Source: Membranipora membranacea (taxonomy: Eukaryota > Bryozoa > Gymnolaemata > Cheilostomatida > Membraniporidae). From it: DNA of 64,000 nucleotides. The position numbers and the translations under genes were made by a program. The notes under the pieces were generated by a model. It saw nothing but the letters and a program-made list of their open reading frames with translations, did no database searches and was not told where the DNA came from. Location: contig OU612067.1 in NCBI GenBank assembly GCA_914767715.1, forward strand, positions 10,478,001 to 10,542,000, in the 5' to 3' direction. Positions 12,001-21,000 of the stretch are shown here, one piece after another. Numbering within the stretch: the stretch's first letter is position 1; each line of letters begins with the position of its first letter.

Positions 12001-15000
12001 ACCTTGCATTGCGTAACAGCAATTGTATTTTCATCACTAGAATTATATGCAGTTTGTAAACTCAAATCCTGGGTTATGGACAAGAGACCTTGACAGTGGG
12101 TCAATGATAGTGCAGTTGAAAATTTACAGAATTTAATATCGCTTTGTGACCCAGCGGCTTCTTGTTAATGGCCATGGTTATATAATAAATGGGTTTCCCT
12201 TAAAAATTCAAGTCAAATTATAAATTGCCTCAATATACTTTGGTAATTCCATAGATATGTATTAACGGAACCGTTAACCTCTTAAATTTTATTGAATTTG
12301 TTATTGTATACTCTCTGAAAGAGAAGTCTTCAAAGTGCCACATCCTGCAAGATCACGGCAAACAGTGGCTTTTCTTGACAAGCATTGCTGGAAGGAGAGG
12401 GGAACCCATCCGACAAAGCTGGTGAAGACAGGGTAAGGGACCAGCAGATGAAGTGATGAAGTTAATTTTAAAAAACTGCAGCTCAACTATGCCTGGGTAC
12501 TCAAAGACTATTATCCTCCCTCTAAAAATTCAACCTGCTTTTGCCTATCTAGCCAGCAAGTTAAGCAGTATCTATCTATTCTACCTATACATACAGTGGG
12601 CTGCCTATATTATATATTCAGTGGTATGGAGGAGGGTCAATGAATAAAATAATAAAGAGCTGAGAAGATCTGCTGTAGCCATAGCCTTCTTATTATCCAT
12701 ATTGATAAATAAATCTAACATGGTCAGCCGGCGCCTATATCATAGATATATATTATATATAAGACAAAACATTCTCACGGCGCACAGTATTGTCTAGGAA
12801 CACAGGTTTTTTTTCCATTGATCAAACTAAAATTAACTCAATGAACACGCTCCGGGCTCTCAGATGGTTGTTCATGTGCATCTGTTTGTAATCAAGGTTC
12901 ATTAATGTTCAACCAGGGAGAATGGATGAACTTTCTACCATACCATTTTATTTCATAAGTGGGATGTAGAAAACATGTTGTGTGTCATCCTATTTTACTT
13001 TGTGAGGAAACAACTCCTAACAAAGTGAAAATTAAAAAATTACATTGTTCATGGTATATAAAAAAAGTTTGACTTTATTTATCTCAGAAATCCAAAGCGT
13101 TGCATCATGGGAAGGCTGTGCAATTTGATGGATTAAGGCCATGTCAGCAAGAGGAAAAAATATAGCACTCAATCTCTTGACAAGTTCAATCTTTGGCTAA
13201 ATCAATCATTAAGGTAGATCACAAATTGGTATGTCACTATATCTGCTAGATAGTGATTAGCATCCCTTTTATGACAGCATAAATGGATTCTGAGGTAACA
13301 ACAAACGACCCTAGAAAGTGAAAAAAATGATTCAAATAACCTGAAAAATACTCAACAATTATCCATAGCACAATATATAATGTTGATACTCAATTCCCCA
13401 CCGTGTTTTGAAGTTTGTATGCTCCTTTCTACTTCTCGCAACATATCATCATAACCAATTTGCTTCAAATGGGAAGACAACTTCGTATTTTTGTTGAGTT
13501 GCGACATTTGCGAAGTTAGTGGGTTCGAGCTATTGCGATGTTTAAAAAATTGCGACGTTTGTGGGTTTGCGACGTTTTAAAAACCTTTCATTGCGACGTT
13601 TTTTGGATTGCAACGTTAGTGGAACTCTAGATTGCGACATTTTGACGTTTGCGACGTTTGTGGGTTCAACAGGCCCCATGGGCAGTGGAGTTTCATGACA
13701 AGGCTCATGTTTAACTCTCATGTCTTTGATACAAACATTACATTGATTAATGTGAGTCTCAAAATGACTGTACTTATTAGGCCACCAGACCACCTGTCGA
13801 GCGAGTCTAGTGGTTCTACCAACACCTGGGTGTCCATTTCTTTTTATGTGTTCTATAAATATAGACACTACGCAAACTAGCTGGTACATAAAGTCTGTCA
13901 GTAAACATAAGACAACCTTTGTGCACGCACAACTTATGACGACAAGTATATAAACATTTCAATTCACCTGTTAACTGCTTGTATCTTGGCCAACCTTCGA
14001 CCAGATACTCTTTGCATTTAACTGCAACTTCATCAGTCACATTGGCTTCAAACAACTCTACTTCTCATATATCAGGGACTAAGTCCTCAAAAAACACTAT
14101 CAATATAATACTCAACAGATGCACAGTTTTTTATACCGGATTCACTTTAAACTTCATTGGGTTGGCTCAAAGTATCAGCTACAAACATTTAAACACCAGG
14201 AGTATGAAAGATTTCATATCCATACCCCATCATTCTCATTTTGAACCTAGAAATTGCACCAAGGGTTTATGGTCCGTCTCAACTTCAAACTTTCGACCTA
14301 TCAGATAATAGTCGAACTTCTCACAAGCCCATGTGATGGCGAGTGCCTCTTCCTCTACCATCGCATATCGTGTCTCAGTGCCAGTCATCTGACGCGAGGC
14401 ATACTCCACTGGTTGCCAGATATCTTTACTAGATTCCTGGAGCAACACAGCACCAAGCACAAGCTTGCTAGCATCGGCTGACACACGATGTTTTTTAGAC
14501 ATATCAAGTGCACACAACACTGGGGTGTTGCATAACTCCACTTTAATCAGCTCGAAAGCATTCTGCTGATCGGCGCCCCAGTACATTTGGACCTTCTTGC
14601 CCATGACTGAGTACAACGGTCAACAGAGTCCTGCTAACCTTCCACTGAACTAGCTTAGGTAGTTAACCATACCAATGATCCTACAATTTCATTCTGATTG
14701 CGGGGAGGTTGCATGTTACAAATGGCTTTTACATTCGCAGGATTAGACTCAACTCCTTTTTTGCTAACAATATGACCAAGAAATTTGACAGTAGTGGTTG
14801 CAAACTCACATTTGTCTTTTCTCAAGGTCAAACCGGCCTTACTACATCTCTCTAAGACCATTTTCAGTCTATCCCAACGAGTTGACTCACCTTTGACATA
14901 GATCAAAATGTCATCCATAAGACATATAACTCCATCAAGACCAATTACGATCTTTTCCATGCAACGCTGGAAAAACTCTGGGGCATAGGATATTCCAAAT

Positions 15001-18000
15001 GGAATTTTACGGAAACAGTAACGACCCCATGGCGTAATAAAGGTTGTTAAAAGTTTCGACTCAGGATCCATAATCATCTGCCAGAAACCAGAATTGGCAT
15101 CCAACTTAAAGAAGAATCTACCTTCAGACACACGAGCAAGAAGCTCACTCACTCTGGGGAGTGGGTAAGGTTGTCGTCGCACTCCTTTGTTGAGAGCCGT
15201 CAGATCAACACAAATACGAATGTCACCATTTGCCTTGGGAACAATCGCAAGACCTGAACACCACTCGGTGGGCTCCTAAACAGGCACAATAGACAACATT
15301 TCGTCAATTTTAGCTTTTGCTTTGAGTCCCGCAGCAATTGATCTCGGGGAGAACAAATGCCTTGGTTTTGTTCCAGGCTTCATAGCTATGCTAAACTCGT
15401 CAGCCAAACAGCCTAAACCTTCAAAAGATTGAGGAGCCTCAGTTACAGGCTCAAAAGATGGTTTGCTGTGAACCTTGGTCACTGCCTCATTAGACCGCAG
15501 CGTGCCCGCGACAGCACTTGCAAATCCAGGTGACATTAGTTGAGATTTGACAGCGTTAACCAAGACTAATAAGCCCATTTCTTCAATCTCATCATGACCA
15601 AGGAGATTATCCTCAGCACCCACAACAATGTAGGCAAGAGCTGTAGCAGTGCTAAGATTGCCCCTAACACAGTTTTACCTCTAACATCAAGTAGATGACC
15701 ACCAGCACCGAGTAAAACTTGGTCAGTTTTATACAGCGCACTCATTAACAGCTCCCAAGTAGAAAGTTTTAAGATCGAGACTTGTGATCCCGTATCTAAC
15801 ACAAACTCTACTTTTCGGCCATTAACATCAAGCTCAAGATGCATCTGCTTGTCTAGTCGACTACGATTAGGATCAGTCCAGGAAACTCTCTTGGGAGAGA
15901 CGCTTCCTCGGCGATATCCACCAGGACTACGACTACGTGTGCAATCCGGACAATTACTAACAGAGACTCCAACTCATAAGCAATGTCTGCACCGCGCAGC
16001 TTCATTACAATCTCTCTGATGATGCCCCTGTCTGACAGTTATAACAAATGCCATCTGGACAAAATCGAGAGATATGACCTCCCTTACTACAAACGAAGCA
16101 AGTAACATCTTTGCTCCGAGAAGGAGAGTCAGGTCCACGCAGAGACTTAGGGTGATCCGAGGACCGACCTAATTCCTTCCTGTCACGGCTGTCATCACGA
16201 CTGCTGCGACTTTTACCACAATCGGAACGATCACGACTATCACCACGCCTGTCACGACTGTCCCTCTTGTCTCATCTATCATGACCTCTGTCACGACTGG
16301 ACCGACGACTCCGATCATAACTATCACGTCTGACCCTGGCAGACTTATGATCACTGTGAGATCCACGATCTCGACTATCGTCACGGCGACTTCGACCTCT
16401 GTCTCTGTCACCATGACTACCACAACGATCACGACTTTAATCCCTGCGGTCGCTCCGACCTCTGGAATCTCGTCGTTCATGTCGATCACGGCTATCGTAT
16501 CTACGATCTCTACTATAGTGTCTACGATCTCTACTAGACTCAAGCCGTCTATCTCCACTATACTCACTTTGAGATCCATATCTCACCTCACTCACGGCCT
16601 CCTTCTTTGGAGACACATGAGCTTTGGCAGAACTAGACTCAGATTGAGTAGAAGTAGAGGCAGACAGGCCGCCTGCTGCACGAATAGCACTAGTATCACT
16701 CTTACTAGCACTATTGGAAACCCTAACAGGGTATACACCATCACCTAAGGCACTTAAAGACTCCTGAGCACCAGTACGGGCTCTCAATGTTTTATTTAAA
16801 GAAGCCCTATCAAGCCTATCATTGGCCATCAACTCACGCTTTAATACATTATCACGTAAACCTCTAACTGCCATAGACAATGTGAATCTTTGCCGGACAT
16901 CTCCAGCTGAAAAATCACACCGCCTACCAAGTCTCTCACATCTCACCAGATAATCTCTATCTGACTCAGCAGATACTTGACGACAGGACACAAATTTGTC
17001 TACTTTAACGTATTCAGATTCGTCACGCTTATAGTGGTCTTTTAATTTAGCCCACACATCTTCATACGTCCATTCATCACTACTAAGATCAAGACCTAGA
17101 GTGGACACTGCTTCCCTACTCTCTTGACCTATACATCTTAACAACGTCCAGAGCCTAGATTGCGCACAGAATCTAGCCTCTTTCCTAGTTGTAACTACAG
17201 GGGGTTCCTCATCACTCTTAGTGATAGTGATGGTATCAAGCCCTATATCAGGCTTCTTGAGACCCAGCGCGAGCTTAAACTTGGCACTCCACTTCTTCCA
17301 AGACCCGTAAATGTCATTTTCCTCAATGACTAACATGGGAAAGCCAGTAAAAGTACTACCAGCCGCCATGCTATGATCATTGACTAACAATGCAATAATA
17401 AATAAAAAACATGATTTAATGTCTACCCACGGTAAACAGAGTATTGCAATGGACACAAGTTACAGATTCAATACAATACAGATATGAACAACATAAGGAT
17501 ACAAGGTAGAGAACAGTAATGAATCCCTAATTATCCTTATCCTTACAACACAAAGTAGGATTTGGATTATCCACCCCTCAGCTAACTGAGTATCACACAA
17601 GAACAAGTTGCTTAGAGACACTGGGCACACCCCAGTACCTTAAAGCAATACACAAATGCAATGCAAGCAATGCAAACTCAGTACAAACTGCAAAACTATT
17701 CTCAATGATGTTTTTTAGAAAATAAGTTTTTAAGCAGTTTTATACAAAAATCTCCGGCGGAACCGGATTGTGATTTTGGTTATGTTGGTTTGATTGGTAC
17801 TAAGCACTTCCCAATCTCCTACACCTAGTCACATACACCTCAACACCTAGTCCACCTATTCTACACCTAACAACTGAGTGTTACCAGTGCAAATTTTACC
17901 TAGACTCCTCCTCAACACCTCACCTCACCTAAAACACCTCGCCTCAACACCTCACCTCATTTCTCCTCGCCTAACACCTACACCTTTGACACCTCTCTTC

Positions 18001-21000
18001 TCCTCTCCTATTTCACCTCCCCTCTCCTAATCGATCACAACCCCACTTCTGACACCATGTAAAGAAGCCAGAAACTCTGAGTAGTATTCCATAGTCCAAC
18101 TTACCATGAAGGTTACAACCAAGAGTGATTCTTCCCAGATAGTGATGACGTAGTACCCAGGAAGCGAGCTCAGCACTTAGTAGCACTCAATAGTCCGAGT
18201 AGCATCTGGAGGCAGGTATACTTTAGGTTGTACTCAGTGTAGTGCTCCAGATCTGGTGTTGTGTAGTTAGCTAGTCAGACTACTGCACAGTTTTCTCACT
18301 TCCTGCTGATTCCCAACTCAACAATATCAGATAACACAATTTTAGCTATTCAACGTAATATATCATACTATATTATTCTTACAGAAGGAAATAAAGTGGG
18401 CAGCGATGGTCAAATGCAGCGGACAAATAACGCTGTGGCATTAGGAGTTGGGATCGGAGCTGCAGCTTTGGTCATTATAATAACAGTTATCATAACAGCT
18501 CTGATGGTGTTCAAAAATCGTCAGGATATATCAAAGTGAGTTTCTATTAATGGTGAAATGATAACCAAAACAATTAAAAACTGACTGACCGGTAAAATAG
18601 TTGGAAGGTTAAAATTTCAAAAACCCTCTAATGCCCAAAGATATTGCAGGATGGAAATATCAATACTAATGTTGTATTGTTATCCGAGGTTAAAACCGGT
18701 GTAGTATTGTAAACTGTCCACCGCACAAAAACAACACTTTACAATAAAAGCAGGCCTATTGTAAACTGTCCCCCCCCTATTGTAAACTATTGTAAACTGT
18801 CCCCCCTGTTGTAAACTGTCCCCTCTTTTGTAAACTGTTCCCCCCTATTGATGACTGTCCATATCAAGGGCCCAGCTGTTTATCATCATTCTAAATGGGT
18901 CAGATCATCGAACTGGAGCATACCTTGATGTTCTGGCTGCCACTATGATGGCCAAAGCTGTACCATGGGATGGTGGCGGTATCTCATTGACATTATGAAT
19001 GAGTGTATACAGACTCTTTCTCATGTGGTACTTGATAGATCTATCTTTCGCAAACACTAGTTATTATTTGAAGCTCCTATGATTTAGAGATGTCTGGTTT
19101 GCGAAGAAAGGTGCGCTAAGCCAACAGTGAAAAAATGTGTAGTTACCACATCACAGAATGCGCTGTCCTTGGAGTGCCTTACAAACAGCTACCATTGCTG
19201 AAGTAAGAACAATTATCAAAATCATGCTTAGGCACCTTGATGTTGATATACTCTCTCATGCAGTGATGGCTGAACAAACCAACTAGCAGCAATGCGTACT
19301 ATTGCTGCTTTCGTATTGAGTTAGCTCAACAAAGCTTTGCTTGAGCCGCGTGAAAACAACCATCCCCGAACAATTACTTTTTTAAACTGTATGCTCAAAA
19401 ATTACAGGTGGCACCTTATGTTTTTTTACAGCCATAGTTTAGGCGTCATAATGATACTATTTGTCCATTTTCGGATGGATGGATCGCAATGTAATGAGCA
19501 TAACAGGTGATTTGCGTTTCACAGTAGCTCAATGAGCCGCGCGAAATAACCCCCCCCCCCCCAAACACCTATCTAGAATGGCACTGCTATTCAGTATTTT
19601 TGTGTGAGCTCTGCTGAAAAGGTTTCTGCTGCATAACTTGTCATACTAAACACTGTAACCCTGCATATAAACCAATTGCTTAAGCCGCGAGAAAACAACC
19701 ACCCCCAAAGCTGTCTTATAAAGATTATCTGTCAAAAAGTCTGAAACGGAATGAACCATGATTTGCAGCCATAATGTGATTGTCATGAGGTGACTGTGTA
19801 CCAAAATTCGGATTAGTAGGTCAGAACTTAATGACACAATGTGTTATGTGTCATTCTTTGCAATTTCATGAGTTGCAGGAAAACAACCACCCCATTCATT
19901 CACCATAAAATCTACCTCCATCAAGCATTTGCGTGGGAGAGATGGCAGTCAGTCACAAGTGTGAGCGGGAGAAATAATTACTTTTGAGCTTTTGATATTG
20001 TGCGACCTGGTATTGCACTGTAAAATATTGCTTAAGCCGAGTGAAAACAACCACCCCCCATGCTGTCTTATAAAGATTATCTGTGAAAAAGTTTCAAACA
20101 TAATGAACCATAATTTTGCAGTCACAATGTGATTGTCATGAGCTGACTATGTATCAAATTTCGGATAAGTAGGTTAGAAGTTAATGACACAATGTGTTAA
20201 ATGTCATTATTTGCATGTTCATGAGCCGCGCGAAAACAACCACCCCATTCATTCATCATAAAATCTACCTCCATCAAGCATTTTCCTGGGAGTGATGGCA
20301 GTAAGATGCAAGTGTGAGCGGAAGAAATAATTACTTTTGAGATTTTCACATTGTGCGGCCTGGTATTGCACTGTAAAATATTGCTTAAGCCGCGCGAAAA
20401 CAACCACCCTCCAAGCTTGGGGGTGGTTGTTTAGTTCTGACCTACTTATCTGAAATTTGGTACACAGTCACCTCACGACAATCACATTATGGCTGAAAAG
20501 TCATGGTTCATTCCGTTTCAGACTTTTTGACAGATAATCTTTATAAGACAGCATGGGGGGTGGTTGTTTCCGCACGGCTTAAACAATATTTTACAGTGCA
20601 ACACCAGGCCGCACACTATCAAAAGCTCAAAAGTAATTATTTCTGCAGCTCACACTTGTGACTGACTGGTATCACTCACAGGCAAATGCTTGATGGAGGT
20701 AGATTTCAAGTTGAATGAATGGGGTGGTTGTTTTCGTGCGGCGCATGAACCTGCAAAGAATGACACATAACACATTGTGTCATTAAGTTGAAACCCATCC
20801 ATCTTAAATTTGCAACACAGTCACCCCATGACAATCACATAATGGTTGCAAAACCATAATTCATTCTGTTTGGGACTTTTTGACAGACAATAATTATAAG
20901 ATTGCTTGGGGGGTGGTCGTTTTCGCGCAGCTTAAGCAATTGATTTATTTGCAGTGTTACAGTGTTTAGTATGACAAGCAATGCAGCGGAAACCTTTTCA

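Larger units (their letters stand above)
8327..18289 (-). mobile_element. Ty3/Gypsy LTR retrotransposon, unit A copy
   Basis: A complete but inactive element of 9963 bp on the minus strand, bounded by LTRs (18058-18289 upstream, 8327-8609 downstream) and a 5-bp target duplication GTTTT (8322-8326 and 18290-18294). Order: LTR, tRNA-Leu-type PBS, gag, zinc knuckles, protease, RT, RNase H, integrase, an extra zinc-knuckle ORF, polypurine tract, LTR. The order PR-RT-RH-IN and the RT sequence place it in Ty3/Gypsy; the clade is unresolved. Shared stops and frameshifts and a 2.4-kb insertion in integrase make it non-autonomous. The unit B copy has the same flanks. Confidence 0.9.
8037..18384 (+). 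other. Type I intron 4, expanded by a Gypsy insertion, unit A
   Basis: Without the element at 8327-18289 and one target copy, the intron would be about 380 bp. The residual host sequence (8037-8321 and 18295-18384) contains no other gene. The element is antisense to the receptor gene. Confidence 0.7.

Noticed and set aside
16169-16579. Val/Ile-rich 136-codon minus-strand ORF
   Set aside because: Alternative-frame reading of the gag Arg/Asp repeats; the codon periodicity produces the bias.
16281-16748. 155-codon Thr/Ser/Ile-rich ORF on the + strand
   Set aside because: It is the antisense shadow of the SRDR-repeat region of gag, and the same shadow recurs in unit B.
18715-18860. Telomere-like or CRISPR-like short repeats
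   Set aside because: The repeats are irregular with variable C runs, lack unique spacers and mirror the other arm of a fold-back element.
19646-20403. Short minus-strand ORFs in intron 5
   Set aside because: They lie in modules of the fold-back element, are duplicated by the repeat structure, and show no domain.
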